Counted from the first letter of the stretch, positions 1 to 10,523 are shown. The stretch: DNA of 64,000 nucleotides from Staphylococcus schweitzeri (GCF_002902405.1 NZ_PPQS01000025.1:62001-126000); one strand, 5' to 3'. Translations and numbers: made by a program. Notes: generated by a model from the sequence alone, not told the origin.

Positions 1-39
1 CGTTTTGCAGTGAGTATATTATTTTTCGACGTACAAAAA

Positions 40-82
40 ACAGTTCATTAAAAGTAAAATTACATCTACTTTAATGAACTGT
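40..82 (-). terminator. Terminator of ppaC
   Basis: An inverted repeat (41-52 pairing with 70-81) lies directly after the ppaC stop. Read on the minus strand it is followed by a run of six T (35-40), so it looks like an intrinsic terminator. Confidence 0.75.
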
Positions 83-127
83 TGTTAAATTATATAATGT
101 CAAAAATTGAGCAGTTACGTATGAAAT

Positions 128-1057
128 TTATTTTGTCAATGCTTCAGTGATTTGAGGTACTATTTGTTTTTTACGAGAAACAACACCAGATAAAAATGCC
201 ATATCATCTTCTAATTGAACATTGAATGCCTCACCGACTTTATCTTTTTCAGCACCTACAACTAAGATTTTAGAATCACTATTAATAATATCAGTTACAA
301 CAAGTACGAATAAGTCGTATTTTTCTTGAGCACTAACAGCAAGCATTTCTCGTTCTAAATCTTCTTTGCGATTTAACACTTCATCAAGGTCAACTGCATT
401 GACTTGTGCAATACGTGTCACGTAATCACCCATAGTGAATGATTTAGCATCCATATTTAATAAGAATTCAACTGATTTGTCAGTTGTTGAAGCGCCTGCT
501 TTTAACATATCTAAGCCGTATTTTTGAATATCAACTTTAGCGATATCTTTTAATTCTTCAGCTGCTTTAACATCTTGTTGTGTACATGTTGGTGATTTGA
601 AAAGTAAGCTATCTGAGATAATTGCTGATAACATTAAACCAGCAATTTCAGGTTTAATTTCAAAGCCACGTTCTCTGAACATTTTGTAAAGGATTGTAGC
701 TGTACAACCAACAGGTTCAGCACGATAACATAAAGGACCAGCAGTTTCGAAATTCGCAATTCTATGATGATCGATTACATGCTTAATTGTAGCAGCGGCA
801 ATTGTATCAGAGCTTTGTTGAAATTCGTTGTGGTCAACTAAGATAACATCTTGTCCTTCAAGATTATCAGTTAGTAATTCCGGAGCAGGTACATTAAATG
901 TATCTAACGCGAATTGTGTTTCTGCGCTTACATCACCTAAGCGGTATGCTTTAGCACCTGAATTGCCTCTAAGTTGTTCAAATTCTGCCATAATAATCGC
1001 AGATGAAATTGCATCAGTGTCTGGATTTTTATGTCCGAAAATATATGTTTTAGCCAT
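128..1057 (-). CDS. ppaC: Manganese-dependent inorganic pyrophosphatase (family II)
   Basis: This cytoplasmic enzyme hydrolyses pyrophosphate to phosphate and so pulls biosynthetic reactions forward. The 309-residue protein has the DHH-family layout: metal ligands His9, Asp13 and Asp15 in GHKNPDTD, a VDHNE motif near residue 75, the DHH triplet near 97-99, and a C-terminal DHHA2 domain with the substrate-binding SRKKQ motif. I chose the ATG at 1057, which has AAGGGAG about ten bases upstream. A TTG two codons earlier sits too close to that ribosome site. The gene lies 52 bases after pncA on the same strand, so the two may be co-transcribed. Confidence 0.96.
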   Translation of the reverse strand: MAKTYIFGHKNPDTDAISSAIIMAEFEQLRGNSGAKAYRLGDVSAETQFALDTFNVPAPELLTDNLEGQDVILVDHNEFQQSSDTIAAATIKHVIDHHRIANFETAGPLCYRAEPVGCTATILYKMFRERGFEIKPEIAGLMLSAIISDSLLFKSPTCTQQDVKAAEELKDIAKVDIQKYGLDMLKAGASTTDKSVEFLLNMDAKSFTMGDYVTRIAQVNAVDLDEVLNRKEDLEREMLAVSAQEKYDLFVLVVTDIINSDSKILVVGAEKDKVGEAFNVQLEDDMAFLSGVVSRKKQIVPQITEALTK

Positions 1058-1109
1058 TGTCAAATATCTCCCTTGTATATTGTATTCTTTAAAATTATTT
1101 TAGCATGAT

Positions 1110-1670
1110 TTAAACGTGTTGTTCTACCTCTGCACCTAATGAGTTTTTGAAATGTGCAAGTGCCCACTCATGCCCTTTTTGATTAAATGAAGCTACACCC
1201 TCAGCAGGCACTGAAATTTTATAGCCTAAATTGTATGCAGAAATTGCCGTGTGTAATACGCAAATATCAGTACATACGCCAACGATTTCTACTTGATTAA
1301 TACTTCTTTCTCTCAATAAACTATCAAGTGGGGTACCAAAGAACGAATCGTAGCGGGTTTTGTCAATGAAATGTACATTAGATTGCGCTTTGATTGTTTC
1401 ATATAATTTACCAACTTTACCGTATAATTCTCTGCCACGAGTTTCTACTATATTGTGTGGTGGGAATAATTTACTTTCAGGATGATGAATGTCATGTAAA
1501 TAATGTAAATCCATTAAAAAGAATATATGGTCTTGATAATAATTAAAATCATTGATACGAGAAACAATAAAATCTTCTATATTTTGTCCGGGTTTACCAC
1601 AAGTAAGTAAGCCATCGTCTGCGATAAAATCATATGAATAGTCAACAACTAATAGTGCGCGATGTGTCAT
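1110..1670 (-). CDS. pncA: Nicotinamidase (isochorismatase-like hydrolase)
   Basis: Predicted to hydrolyse nicotinamide to nicotinate and ammonia, the first step of NAD salvage. The 186-residue protein shows the expected catalytic triad Asp10, Lys104 and Cys137 (GVCTDICVLHTA) and the metal ligands Asp54, His56 and His72. That combination fits nicotinamidase better than other isochorismatase-fold hydrolases. AGGAGAG lies upstream of the ATG. The next steps of the route, pncB and nadE, are encoded about 5.5 kb away in this window, supporting the assignment. Confidence 0.9.
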   Translation of the reverse strand: MTHRALLVVDYSYDFIADDGLLTCGKPGQNIEDFIVSRINDFNYYQDHIFFLMDLHYLHDIHHPESKLFPPHNIVETRGRELYGKVGKLYETIKAQSNVHFIDKTRYDSFFGTPLDSLLRERSINQVEIVGVCTDICVLHTAISAYNLGYKISVPAEGVASFNQKGHEWALAHFKNSLGAEVEQHV

Positions 1671-2055
1671 TCAACATCTCTCCTATATAATAATAAAATA
1701 AACTCCCATCTATTCATAAATGCTAGAGTAATTTTTAACCCAAATGGTTAATATATAAATATAGATTAAGTATATAGATTAATCAACTTTTTTGGAAGAG
1801 TAAATAACGTAATCACTCAATATTATGGGATATTTTTGAACTATATTTTAAAAAATGAATTTATAAATACTAGATTTGGCAGGTAAGTAACTAAGATTGC
1901 AATGCGGCGATTTATGAATATATGTATGCTGTGGATTTTAAAAAAGTAACTTAAAGTAATGTTGGTACGTGAATCTAAACAAATATATAAGGTTATAAAT
2001 TAAATAATGGGATATTATAAGAAGTAATTAGAAAATAAACAAAGGATGACAATTT
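1671..2055. other. AT-rich divergent intergenic region
   Basis: A 385-base gap separates the divergently transcribed pncA and beta-helix genes. It contains a short imperfect direct repeat around TATAGATTAA near 1759-1784. I see no ORF or RNA gene; it presumably carries both promoters. Confidence 0.5.
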
Positions 2056-3153
2056 ATGCATATTAATGCGAAAGATTTTGGATTAACTGGTCATAATACA
2101 AAGAAAGATACACGAGCAATACAACGCGCACTAAACTATGGTTATCGGAAGCAGACAACGGTGCATATACCAAAAGGTACATATGATATTTGTAAACCAT
2201 TAACGATATATGGTAATACAACATTAGTTCTGGATAATGAAACGATATTAAGACGTTGTAATTCTGGAACGTTATTAAAGAATGGACACCGTTATGGATT
2301 TTATAGAGGTTATAATGGTAACAGCCATATTCATATTAAAGGTGGAACGTTTGATATGAATGGTGTGGATTATCCTTACAATAACACGGCCATGTGTATG
2401 GGACATGCGGAAGACATTCAATTAATTGGCGTGACAATTAAAAATGTAGTTAGTGGTCATGCTCTTGATGCGTGTGGTATTAATGGACTTTATATCAAAG
2501 ATTGTTCGTTTGAAGGATTCGTCGATTATAGTGGAGAACGTTTTTACTCTGAAGCGATACAGCTAGATATTCAAGTACCTGGCGCTTTTCCGAAATTCGG
2601 AACCACAGATGGCACGATTACTAAAAATGTCATAATTGATCATTGTTATTTTGGACCTTCTGAATTGCCTGAAATGAGAAGCTGGAATCGAGCTATTGGC
2701 TCACATGCGAGTAGACATAATTGTTATTACGATAATGTTCACATTATTAATAATACATTTGAAGATATACAAGGCTATGCATTGACACCTTTGAAATACA
2801 AAGATACGTACATTATTAATAATAGATTTATTGATTGCCAAGGTGGAATAAGATATCTAGGAGTAAGAGATGGTAAAAATGCAGCGGATGTATTAACTGG
2901 ACAAGATTTAGGATCACAGGCTGGTATAAATCTGAATATCATTGAAAATGAATTTTTAGGACCAATGGAAAAAGATGCTATACATGTGCGCAATTACAAT
3001 AACGTAAAACATAAAGATGTTCTAATAGTAGGTAATAAATTTAATAATCTATTGCAGGAGATACATTTAGAAGATATTGATAGAGTATTTTTAAGTTCAA
3101 TTGAAGCGGATATTAAAGTGACGACAATTAATGTCAATGATATAAAAAAATAG
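2056..3153 (+). CDS. Right-handed parallel beta-helix protein (pectate-lyase-3-like)
   Basis: The substrate is unknown. The N-terminus (about residues 4-65) has the pattern of the pectate lyase 3 / GH28-related fold: [10 protein letters not shown], then DTRAIQRAL, then a HIPKGTYDI strand. The rest has repeating short beta turns rich in N-N, I-I-N-N and GG motifs (for example [27 protein letters not shown]), as expected of stacked beta-helix coils. There is no signal peptide, membrane segment or LPXTG, so it appears cytoplasmic unless exported otherwise. This fold also occurs in phage tail spikes and polysaccharide lyases or epimerases. The gene stands alone between pncA and sdcS. A ribosome site (AAGGATGA) precedes the ATG. 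No specific function is assigned. Confidence 0.8.
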   Translation: MHINAKDFGLTGHNTKKDTRAIQRALNYGYRKQTTVHIPKGTYDICKPLTIYGNTTLVLDNETILRRCNSGTLLKNGHRYGFYRGYNGNSHIHIKGGTFDMNGVDYPYNNTAMCMGHAEDIQLIGVTIKNVVSGHALDACGINGLYIKDCSFEGFVDYSGERFYSEAIQLDIQVPGAFPKFGTTDGTITKNVIIDHCYFGPSELPEMRSWNRAIGSHASRHNCYYDNVHIINNTFEDIQGYALTPLKYKDTYIINNRFIDCQGGIRYLGVRDGKNAADVLTGQDLGSQAGINLNIIENEFLGPMEKDAIHVRNYNNVKHKDVLIVGNKFNNLLQEIHLEDIDRVFLSSIEADIKVTTINVNDIKK

Positions 3154-3193
3154 AAAGTGGATATAAATAGGATTGAGAGTAAGAAATAATTTC

Positions 3194-3208
3194 TTGAAAG
3201 CGCATTCA
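3194..3208 (+). promoter_or_regulatory. cre (CcpA) site overlapping the sdcS -35 region
   Basis: The sequence TTGAAAGCGCATTCA matches the CcpA consensus WTGNAANCGNWNNCW at every specified position. It overlaps the predicted -35 hexamer of the sdcS promoter, so bound CcpA would be expected to block transcription. Binding itself is inferred. Confidence 0.6.
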
Positions 3209-3233
3209 TAAAACGGTATAAATATGCTATAAT
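3205..3233 (+). promoter_or_regulatory. SigA-type promoter of sdcS
   Basis: A consensus -10 TATAAT (3228-3233) has an upstream TG extension. A 4/6 -35 (TTCATA, 3205-3210) lies 17 bases before it. The promoter is about 120 bases ahead of the sdcS start, which leaves a leader. Confidence 0.6.
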
Positions 3234-3354
3234 AAACCCAATTATCTGAAAAAAGGGGCATTTTGACGGTAATGATAATACAAGTTATACAACTTTCTGT
3301 ATGTTTTTAAAGTTAGTTAGCTATGCTTGGCAGAATCAAATGAGGGGGATTTTT

Positions 3355-4917
3355 ATGGCTATTTTTAACCAATATCAATTAACGACTTCAAAAAGATATT
3401 TAACTTTCTTTTCAACATCAAAGAAAAAGAAACCATTTAGTATGGGACAACTTATTGGGCTAATATTAGGGCCATTACTATTTCTTTTAACTTTAGTGTT
3501 TTTTCATCCACAAGACTTACCTTGGAAAGGCGTTTATGTATTAGCAATTACTTTATGGATTGCAACATGGTGGATTACAGAAGCGATACCAATCGCAGCG
3601 ACAAGTTTATTGCCAATTGTGTTGTTGCCATTAGGACATATACTTACACCAGAACAGGTATCATCTGAATATGGTAATGATATTATCTTTTTATTTTTAG
3701 GTGGATTTATATTAGCGATTGCTATGGAAAGATGGAACTTACATACGAGAGTAGCTTTAACAATAATTAATTTAATTGGTGCGAGCACTTCGAAAATATT
3801 ACTTGGATTTATGGTTGCAACGGGATTCTTATCGATGTTTGTATCGAATACTGCGGCAGTAATGATCATGATTCCAATTGGTTTAGCAATAATTAAAGAG
3901 GCACATGATTTGCAAGATGTTAATACGAATCAAGAAAGTATTAAAAAATTTGAAACATCATTAGTTTTAGCAATTGGCTACGCTGGTACTATTGGTGGAT
4001 TAGGCACGCTTATCGGAACGCCCCCATTAATTATTTTAAAAGGACAATATATGCAACATTTCGGACATGAAATTAGTTTTGCGAAATGGATGATTGTAGG
4101 GATTCCGACAGTCATTATTTTATTAGGCATTACTTGGCTTTACTTAAGGTATGTTGCATTTAGACATGACTTAAAATACTTACCTGGTGGTCAGGACTTA
4201 ATTAAACTAAAGTTAGATGAGCTTGGAAAGATGAAGTATGAAGAAAAAGTGGTACAAACCATTTTTGTCCTCGCCAGTTTATTATGGATTACAAGGGAAT
4301 TTCTATTGAAAAAATGGGAAGTAACTTCAGCTGTAGCAGATGGTACAATAGCTATTTTTATTTCAATACTATTATTTATTATTCCAGCTAAAAATACTGA
4401 AAAACATCGACGTATCATTGACTGGGAAGTAGCAAAAGAGCTCCCTTGGGGCGTATTAATTTTATTTGGTGGAGGTTTAGCTTTAGCAAAAGGGATTTCG
4501 CAAAGTGGTTTGGCAAAATGGTTAGGTGAACAGTTGAAATCATTAAATGGTGTTAGCCCAATTCTTATCGTAATAGTCATTACTATTTTTGTTTTATTTT
4601 TAACTGAAGTAACATCGAATACGGCTACGGCAACGATGATTTTACCAATTTTAGCAACATTATCTGTAGCTGTGGGTGTTCATCCATTGTTATTAATGGC
4701 GCCAGCAGCGATGGCGGCTAATTGTGCATACATGTTACCAGTTGGAACGCCGCCTAATGCAATCGTCTTTGGCTCTGGAAAAATTTCTATTAAACAAATG
4801 GCATCAGTAGGATTTTGGGTAAACTTAATTAGTGCGATTATCATTATATTAGTTGTATATTATGTCATGCCGATAGTTTTAGGTATTGATATAAATCAAC
4901 CATTGCCTTTGAAATAG
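3355..4917 (+). CDS. sdcS: Sodium/dicarboxylate symporter SdcS (DASS/SLC13 family)
   Basis: Imports C4-dicarboxylates such as succinate, fumarate and malate with sodium. The 520-residue polytopic protein carries both SNT signature motifs of the family (SNTAAVMIMIPI near residue 162 and TSNTATATMILPI near 420). I chose the ATG at 3355, which has GAGGGGG seven bases upstream and gives the 520-residue length I remember for S. aureus SdcS. An upstream in-frame ATG at 3301 has no good ribosome site. The first 35 residues differ noticeably from the S. aureus protein I remember, while the core is nearly identical. A cre site in the promoter suggests glucose repression. Confidence 0.95.
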   Translation: MAIFNQYQLTTSKRYLTFFSTSKKKKPFSMGQLIGLILGPLLFLLTLVFFHPQDLPWKGVYVLAITLWIATWWITEAIPIAATSLLPIVLLPLGHILTPEQVSSEYGNDIIFLFLGGFILAIAMERWNLHTRVALTIINLIGASTSKILLGFMVATGFLSMFVSNTAAVMIMIPIGLAIIKEAHDLQDVNTNQESIKKFETSLVLAIGYAGTIGGLGTLIGTPPLIILKGQYMQHFGHEISFAKWMIVGIPTVIILLGITWLYLRYVAFRHDLKYLPGGQDLIKLKLDELGKMKYEEKVVQTIFVLASLLWITREFLLKKWEVTSAVADGTIAIFISILLFIIPAKNTEKHRRIIDWEVAKELPWGVLILFGGGLALAKGISQSGLAKWLGEQLKSLNGVSPILIVIVITIFVLFLTEVTSNTATATMILPILATLSVAVGVHPLLLMAPAAMAANCAYMLPVGTPPNAIVFGSGKISIKQMASVGFWVNLISAIIIILVVYYVMPIVLGIDINQPLPLK

Positions 4918-5004
4918 CAAATGAAGTTTAGAATAAAAATAAAAAGCAACATTAACATATGCAAGAACTAGTTGTAAATATATATAAACAATGCAAACAA
5001 AAGA

Positions 5005-5049
5005 AAGTCAACCAAGGATGGATTCCAATTTTAATCCTTGGTTGACTTA
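5005..5049. terminator. Bidirectional terminator between sdcS and pheA
   Basis: A near-perfect inverted repeat of 15 bases per arm lies between the two convergent genes, with T-rich sequence downstream on the plus strand. It probably serves both. Confidence 0.7.
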
Positions 5050-5086
5050 TTATTTTAATTAAATTATAGAACCTAGAAAATAAAGT

Positions 5087-5881
5087 TTAATTAAAGGCGC
5101 CAATCATTTCTACTTTGAAATCTAAGGTTTCTAAAATAGCAATGACTTTCTTTATATCTGTTGTAATTGCAGAATCAGCCTGAACGAAAAAACGATACAT
5201 ACCTAATTGTGTTTTTAAAGGACGAGACTCGATCCAAGATAAATTAATATTAAACAAGGCAAATGTATTAAGTACACTTGCTAACAACCCAGGTTTATCA
5301 TGCATTGGTGTAATTAGAAACATCAGTGATGTCGCATTTTGATCAAATCGCTGCTGATTTTTAATAACTAAAAAACGTGTCACGTTATGTGGGTAGTCTT
5401 CAATATGTGTATCAATAGGTGTAAAACCATAAGATTCACCACTACCCAAAGGTGCAATTGCTGCAACGCCATTTTCAATTTTGGTCAAACTTTGAATTGT
5501 ACTGTCGACATAATCGTATTCAAATTGATGTTGATGTATGTAATTTGTTGTTTGACTGATTGCTGGTGCAATAGAATACACTTTTTTAATATCAGAAATG
5601 GAATCTGTATCAATACCATATAATGCAAAGTTAATATCTAAACGTATTTCACCGTGTGCAAAGACATCTTGTTGTGCAAGTGCATCTGCCACAATGTTGA
5701 TTGTTCCTTCTATAGAATTTTCAATAGGGACAACACCAATCGATGTATTATCATCTGCAACTGCTTTGATGACTTCAAATAAATTTGACTTTGGTTGAAA
5801 AGTTATTTCATTTTCAGAAAAATACTGACGACAAGCCAAATATGAAAATGTACCTTTAGGTCCTAAATAATATAATTGCAT
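5087..5881 (-). CDS. pheA: Prephenate dehydratase
   Basis: Converts prephenate to phenylpyruvate in phenylalanine synthesis. The 264-residue monofunctional protein has an N-terminal catalytic domain (YLGPKGTFSYLA at the start, VPIENSIEGTI near 50, the NVTRFLVI motif near 165). A C-terminal ACT regulatory domain carries the ESRP phenylalanine-binding motif (SWIESRPLKTQLGMYRF). It starts 19 bases after the nos stop, so both are probably on one transcript. The functional link between NO synthase and phenylalanine synthesis is unclear. Confidence 0.95.
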   Translation of the reverse strand: MQLYYLGPKGTFSYLACRQYFSENEITFQPKSNLFEVIKAVADDNTSIGVVPIENSIEGTINIVADALAQQDVFAHGEIRLDINFALYGIDTDSISDIKKVYSIAPAISQTTNYIHQHQFEYDYVDSTIQSLTKIENGVAAIAPLGSGESYGFTPIDTHIEDYPHNVTRFLVIKNQQRFDQNATSLMFLITPMHDKPGLLASVLNTFALFNINLSWIESRPLKTQLGMYRFFVQADSAITTDIKKVIAILETLDFKVEMIGAFN

Positions 5882-5900
5882 ATGCTACACCTCTACTAAC

Positions 5901-6977
5901 TTAATGATGGAAAGGGCACTGGTTAGCATTTGATTCTTTCTTTTTATAGAAAAAGTTTGGATCTTTTACTGTATTGTCATATCCATGGTGATAATTTGAC
6001 GTCAATGTTGGAGATAATGGCGGTGCTAGCCAAGACCATTTTCCAGTAACTTGACGACCTTGTTGTGCTTCATTACGTTCGAATAGTTCGAATTGCTTTG
6101 CAGCAGTCAAATGATCGACAATTGATACGCCTTCTTTTTTAAAGGAATGATACACAGCATAGTTCAGTTCAACAAGTGCTCGATCTTTATTAAATGAATT
6201 ATTTTTAAGTGTATCAAATTCGAACGCATCTGCAACTTTTTCTAGTAAATTGTAACGGTAATCATCAATAAAGTTACGTACGCCAATTTCAGTTACCATA
6301 TACCAACCGTTAAAGGGTGCGGTTGGATATACAATGCCGCCGATTTTTAAATCCATATTGGAAATGATAGGGACTGCATACCATTTTAAGTTCAATTTTT
6401 TTAATTTTGGATAGCAATCATGTTCAATGGGTACTTCTTTAATTAATGAAGTAGGATATTCGTAAAATTTAACTGATTCATTAGGTAATTGGTAAATTAA
6501 CGGTAACACGTCAAAATTAGTACCTTTTCCTTGCCAACCTAAATGATTTGCTAAGCGTGTGACTTCTTTTTCAACAGGATCACCACAATTGTCATAGCCT
6601 GCATATCGAATAAGTTGATTGTTGAAGATTTTGGGCCCATTTTTTGGTGCATATATAGTAATATAAGGCTTTAATTTACCATTGTTTGTGGCTTGAGTAA
6701 TATGATTAATAATTGATGATAAAAATGATTCTTCATCCTGTACATCTCTCGCATCAACTACATTGAGTGAATCCCAAAATAAGCGTCCAATACAACGATT
6801 TGAATTACGCCAAGCCATCTTAGCACCATAAATAAGTTCTTCTTCTGTATGTGTATATGTCCCAGTTTCTTTTATTTCTAGTTCTATGTCATGTAAACGT
6901 TTATTGATAATTTGCGTTTCATAATGACACTCTTTATACATGTTTTCTATGAAAGCTTGAGCCTCTTTAAATAACAT
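5901..6977 (-). CDS. nos: Bacterial nitric oxide synthase oxygenase
   Basis: Makes NO and citrulline from arginine, using electrons from a separate flavodoxin-type reductase. NO of this origin is linked to protection from oxidative stress and antibiotics in S. aureus. The 358-residue protein is the oxygenase domain only. The haem-ligating Cys62 is in [10 protein letters not shown], and the WKGG-equivalent arginine-binding region and C-terminal WSWLAPP substrate/pterin region are intact. The ATG at 6977 has AGGTG seven bases upstream; a GTG three codons earlier lies inside that ribosome site. Several residues between 75 and 195 differ from the S. aureus protein I remember. Confidence 0.97.
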   Translation of the reverse strand: MLFKEAQAFIENMYKECHYETQIINKRLHDIELEIKETGTYTHTEEELIYGAKMAWRNSNRCIGRLFWDSLNVVDARDVQDEESFLSSIINHITQATNNGKLKPYITIYAPKNGPKIFNNQLIRYAGYDNCGDPVEKEVTRLANHLGWQGKGTNFDVLPLIYQLPNESVKFYEYPTSLIKEVPIEHDCYPKLKKLNLKWYAVPIISNMDLKIGGIVYPTAPFNGWYMVTEIGVRNFIDDYRYNLLEKVADAFEFDTLKNNSFNKDRALVELNYAVYHSFKKEGVSIVDHLTAAKQFELFERNEAQQGRQVTGKWSWLAPPLSPTLTSNYHHGYDNTVKDPNFFYKKKESNANQCPFHH

Positions 6978-7160
6978 TAACAACACCTCACTTTATATTA
7001 TAATCTACATTTTTAAAATACTCTTATAAATTATGTATCTGTCATTAAATTGTTGCATGATTAAGATTGAAAGTCTGTAAAATAAGGGACTCTATTACAT
7101 ATTAAAAATTGAATTATGATAAAATGTAAGAAAATATTTAGGTCGATTGGAGAGATACGA

Positions 7161-8630
7161 GTGTACCAATTAAAAGACGACAGTTTAATGCTACATAATG
7201 ATTTATATCAAATAAATATGGCTGAAAGTTATTGGAATGATAATATACATGAAAAAATGGCTGTATTTGATTTATATTTTAGAAAAATGCCATTTAACAG
7301 TGGATATGCAGTTTTTAATGGTTTAAAACGTGTGATTGATTTTATAGAGCATTTTGGTTTTTCAGAATCAGATTTAGAATATTTAAAATCTATCGGATAT
7401 AAAGATGATTTCTTGTCATACTTAAAAGATTTAAAATTTACAGGAAGTATTCGTTCAATGCAAGAAGGAGAACTATGTTTTGGAAATGAGCCATTACTTC
7501 GTGTGGAGGCACCGTTAATTCAAGCACAGTTAATTGAAACTATTTTGTTAAACATTGTAAATTTCCATACTTTAATTACAACAAAAGCAAGTCGAATTCG
7601 TCAAATTGCATCAAATGATAATTTAATGGAATTTGGTACACGTCGTGCCCAAGAGATTGATGCTGCATTATGGGGGGCTAGGGCTGCATACATTGGTGGA
7701 TTTGATTCTACTAGTAATGTCAGAGCAGGGAAACTATTTGGTATACCGGTTTCAGGAACACATGCACATGCATTTGTACAAACTTATGGAGATGAATATA
7801 CTGCTTTTAAAAAATATGCTGAAAGACATAAAAATTGCGTATTCTTAGTAGATACATTCCATACTTTAAAATCAGGAGTGCCGACTGCAATTAAAGTGGC
7901 TAAAGAATTAGGCGATAAAATTAACTTTGTAGGTATTCGACTTGACTCAGGAGATATTGCATATTTATCTAAAGAAGCAAGACGTATGCTTGATGAAGCA
8001 GGATTTACTAATACTAAAATTATTGCATCAAATGATTTAGATGAAGAGACAATTACAAGTTTAAAAGCACAAGGAGCTAAAGTAGATTCATGGGGTGTTG
8101 GCACTAAATTGATTACAGGGTATGACCAACCAGCATTAGGTGCAGTATATAAACTTGTTTCGATAGAAAATGAAGATGGGACATATAGCGATCGCATTAA
8201 ATTATCAAACAATGCAGAAAAAGTTACGACTCCCGGTAAGAAAAAAGTATATCGCATCATTAATAAGAAAACCGGTAAAGCAGAAGGGGACTATATTACT
8301 CTAGAAAATGAAAACCCATATGATGAAAAGCCGTTAAAACTATTTCATCCTGTTCATACCTATAAAATGAAATTTATAAAATCTTTCGAAGCGATTGATT
8401 TACATCATAATATTTATGAAAATGGAAAATTAGTATATCAAATGCCGACGGAAGATGAATCACGAGATTATCTAACTCAAGGTTTACAATCGATTTGGGA
8501 TGAAAATAAACGATTCTTAAACCCACAAGAGTATCCAGTCGATTTAAGCAAGGCATGTTGGGATAATAAACATAAACGTATTTTCGAAGTAGCAGAACAT
8601 GTTAAGGAGATGGAAGAAGATAATGACTAA
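7161..8630 (+). CDS. pncB: Nicotinate phosphoribosyltransferase
   Basis: Joins nicotinate to PRPP to give nicotinate mononucleotide, the second salvage step after PncA. The 489-residue length fits the family. Recognisable family motifs include [16 protein letters not shown] at the N-terminus, EFGTRRAQ near 175, SGTHAHAF near 210 and RLDSGDIAY near 270. I chose the GTG at 7161, preceded by GGAGAG, over an upstream ATG at 7116 that adds an unconserved 15 residues. The stop overlaps the nadE start by eight bases, implying translational coupling. Confidence 0.95.
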   Translation: MYQLKDDSLMLHNDLYQINMAESYWNDNIHEKMAVFDLYFRKMPFNSGYAVFNGLKRVIDFIEHFGFSESDLEYLKSIGYKDDFLSYLKDLKFTGSIRSMQEGELCFGNEPLLRVEAPLIQAQLIETILLNIVNFHTLITTKASRIRQIASNDNLMEFGTRRAQEIDAALWGARAAYIGGFDSTSNVRAGKLFGIPVSGTHAHAFVQTYGDEYTAFKKYAERHKNCVFLVDTFHTLKSGVPTAIKVAKELGDKINFVGIRLDSGDIAYLSKEARRMLDEAGFTNTKIIASNDLDEETITSLKAQGAKVDSWGVGTKLITGYDQPALGAVYKLVSIENEDGTYSDRIKLSNNAEKVTTPGKKKVYRIINKKTGKAEGDYITLENENPYDEKPLKLFHPVHTYKMKFIKSFEAIDLHHNIYENGKLVYQMPTEDESRDYLTQGLQSIWDENKRFLNPQEYPVDLSKACWDNKHKRIFEVAEHVKEMEEDND

Positions 8631-9444
8631 ATTACAAGATGTTATTGTAGAAGAAATGAAAGTCAAAAAAAGTATTAATAGTGCTGAAGAAATTGCAGAA
8701 TTAAAACAATTTGTAAAAAGCTATGTACAATCACATTCATTTATTAAATCACTCGTATTAGGTATTTCAGGTGGGCAAGATTCAACATTAGTAGGAAAGT
8801 TAGTACAAATGGCAGTAAATGAATTACGTGGAGAAGGTAATGAATGTACATTTATAGCAGTTAAGTTACCTTATGGTATTCAAAAAGACGCACACGAAGT
8901 TGAACAAGCATTGAAGTTTATTAATCCGGACGAGATTGTCACAGTAAATATTAAACCTGCAGTTGATCAAAGTGTTCAATCATTAAAAGAAGCAGGCATT
9001 GTACTTACAGATTTTCAAAAGGGAAATGAAAAAGCCCGTGAACGTATGAAAGTACAATTTTCAATTGCATCAAATCGTCAAGGTATTGTAGTAGGAACCG
9101 ACCATTCAGCCGAAAATATTACAGGTTTTTACACGAAATATGGTGATGGAGCTGCAGATATTGCGCCAATATTTGGTTTGAATAAACGACAAGGACGTCA
9201 ATTATTGGAATACTTGGGGGCGCCAAGACAATTATACGAAAAAACACCAACGGCAGATTTAGAAGACGACAAACCGCAGCTTCCTGATGAAGAAGCATTA
9301 GGAGTGACTTATGAAGCAATTGATGATTACTTAGAAGGAAAACCAGTTGCATCAGAAGATCAAAAAGTGATTGAAAATCACTATGTTAGAAACGCACATA
9401 AACGTGAATTGGCATATACAAGATACACATGGCCAAAAGTATAA
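8623..9444 (+). CDS. nadE: Ammonia-dependent NAD+ synthetase
   Basis: Amidates nicotinate adenine dinucleotide to NAD with ATP and ammonia, closing the salvage route begun by PncA and PncB. The 273-residue protein has the PP-loop SGGQDST near residue 46, [19 protein letters not shown] and the [17 protein letters not shown] loop typical of NadE. The start ATG overlaps the end of pncB, and its ribosome site (AAGGAGATGG) lies inside pncB. There is no glutaminase domain, so ammonia is the nitrogen source. Confidence 0.96.
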   Translation: MTKLQDVIVEEMKVKKSINSAEEIAELKQFVKSYVQSHSFIKSLVLGISGGQDSTLVGKLVQMAVNELRGEGNECTFIAVKLPYGIQKDAHEVEQALKFINPDEIVTVNIKPAVDQSVQSLKEAGIVLTDFQKGNEKARERMKVQFSIASNRQGIVVGTDHSAENITGFYTKYGDGAADIAPIFGLNKRQGRQLLEYLGAPRQLYEKTPTADLEDDKPQLPDEEALGVTYEAIDDYLEGKPVASEDQKVIENHYVRNAHKRELAYTRYTWPKV

Positions 9445-9730
9445 AAGCAAGACTTTTATTAGGCAGAGGTAATTGTATATTTAGCTAAATGACTGAATCA
9501 ACGATAAATGAGACAAAAATGAAAATCTTAAATAAATATTTTAAAATTCAAATCTGTGAAATGTGCATATAAAGCTAACTGAAATAATTTTAAGTATAAA
9601 TCTAAAATAAGCTTAATTCACTATTTATTTCTTAGAGATTTCGTACTATATTATATTAATATGCATTCATTATGATTAGATTGAAACGGATCGAAAATTA
9701 AAGTGTAATTGAAAGAGAGTGTGGCGTCTT

Positions 9731-10333
9731 ATGTCATTCGTAACAGAAAACCCATGGTTAATGGTATTGACTATATTTATCATTAACGTTTGTTATGTAA
9801 CGTTTTTAACGATGCGAACAATTTTAACGTTGAAAGGATATCGTTATATTGCAGCGTCAGTAAGCTTTTTAGAAGTATTGATTTATATCGTTGGTCTAGG
9901 ATTAGTAATGTCTAATTTAGATCACATCCAAAATATTATTGCATATGCATTTGGCTTTTCAATTGGTATCATTGTTGGTATGAAAATTGAAGAAAAACTT
10001 GCACTTGGTTATACAGTAGTAAATGTAACTTCGGCAGAATACGAGCTTGATTTACCAAATGAATTGCGAAATTTAGGGTATGGCGTTACACACTATGCTG
10101 CATTTGGACGAGATGGTAGTCGAATGGTAATGCAAATACTGACACCAAGAAAATATGAACGTAAATTAATGGATACAATCAAAAATTTAGATCCAAAAGC
10201 ATTTATCATTGCGTATGAGCCAAGAAATATACATGGTGGTTTCTGGACAAAAGGCATTCGTCGTAGAAAACTTAAAAATTATCAACCGGAAGAACTTGAA
10301 AGTGTTGTAGAACATGAAATTCAAAGTAGCTGA
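9731..10333 (+). CDS. DUF2179 membrane protein (UPF0316)
   Basis: Function unknown. The 200-residue protein has about three hydrophobic helices in residues 10-80 and a cytosolic C-terminal DUF2179 domain (about 90-175: [18 protein letters not shown], then [16 protein letters not shown]). That domain is also found at the end of YitT-type proteins and is thought to bind a small ligand. I chose the ATG at 9731, with AGAGAGTG upstream; a GTG at 9719 is an alternative. The gene overlaps the next small ORF by 20 bases. Confidence 0.85.
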   Translation: MSFVTENPWLMVLTIFIINVCYVTFLTMRTILTLKGYRYIAASVSFLEVLIYIVGLGLVMSNLDHIQNIIAYAFGFSIGIIVGMKIEEKLALGYTVVNVTSAEYELDLPNELRNLGYGVTHYAAFGRDGSRMVMQILTPRKYERKLMDTIKNLDPKAFIIAYEPRNIHGGFWTKGIRRRKLKNYQPEELESVVEHEIQSS

Positions 10334-10487
10334 TAATGAAACTATTACTGATTGTTTAACTCGAATGAAGAAGCAAGGATATATGCCTGTAAAACGTCTT
10401 GAAAAACCTGTATTTCAAGAACAAAAAGATGGAACAATTGAAGTTTCACATCAAGAAATCATTTTTGTCGGAAAGAAAATTCAATAA
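10314..10487 (+). CDS. NETI motif-containing small protein
   Basis: A 57-residue protein that starts inside the end of the DUF2179 gene. It contains [22 protein letters not shown]-type sequence with the NETI signature near residue 8, and ends with [15 protein letters not shown]. Small NETI proteins accompany UPF0316 genes in Firmicutes; their role is unknown. The 20-base overlap implies translational coupling. No cysteine cluster or membrane segment is seen. Confidence 0.85.
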   Translation: MKFKVADNETITDCLTRMKKQGYMPVKRLEKPVFQEQKDGTIEVSHQEIIFVGKKIQ

Positions 10488-10523
10488 CATAATCCAATTT
10501 AAATAATGATTATTTGAATTGGA

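Noticed and set aside
1755-1790. Tandem TATAGATTAA repeats in the pncA upstream region
   Set aside because: Only two imperfect units in AT-rich DNA; not enough to claim iterons or a satellite.
3534-4580. Long open frames on the minus strand inside sdcS (3534-3869, 4191-4580)
   Set aside because: They lie fully inside the strongly supported sdcS gene, have no ribosome sites of note and give peptides without domains; they are shadow frames.
6978-7160. Possible NAD-responsive riboswitch before pncB
   Set aside because: The 180-base divergent gap is AT-rich and I found no convincing conserved fold; it is long enough only for two promoters.
7784-8260. 158-residue minus-strand frame inside pncB
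   Set aside because: Shadow of pncB; rich in Ser and Ile as expected from reversed codons, with no motif.
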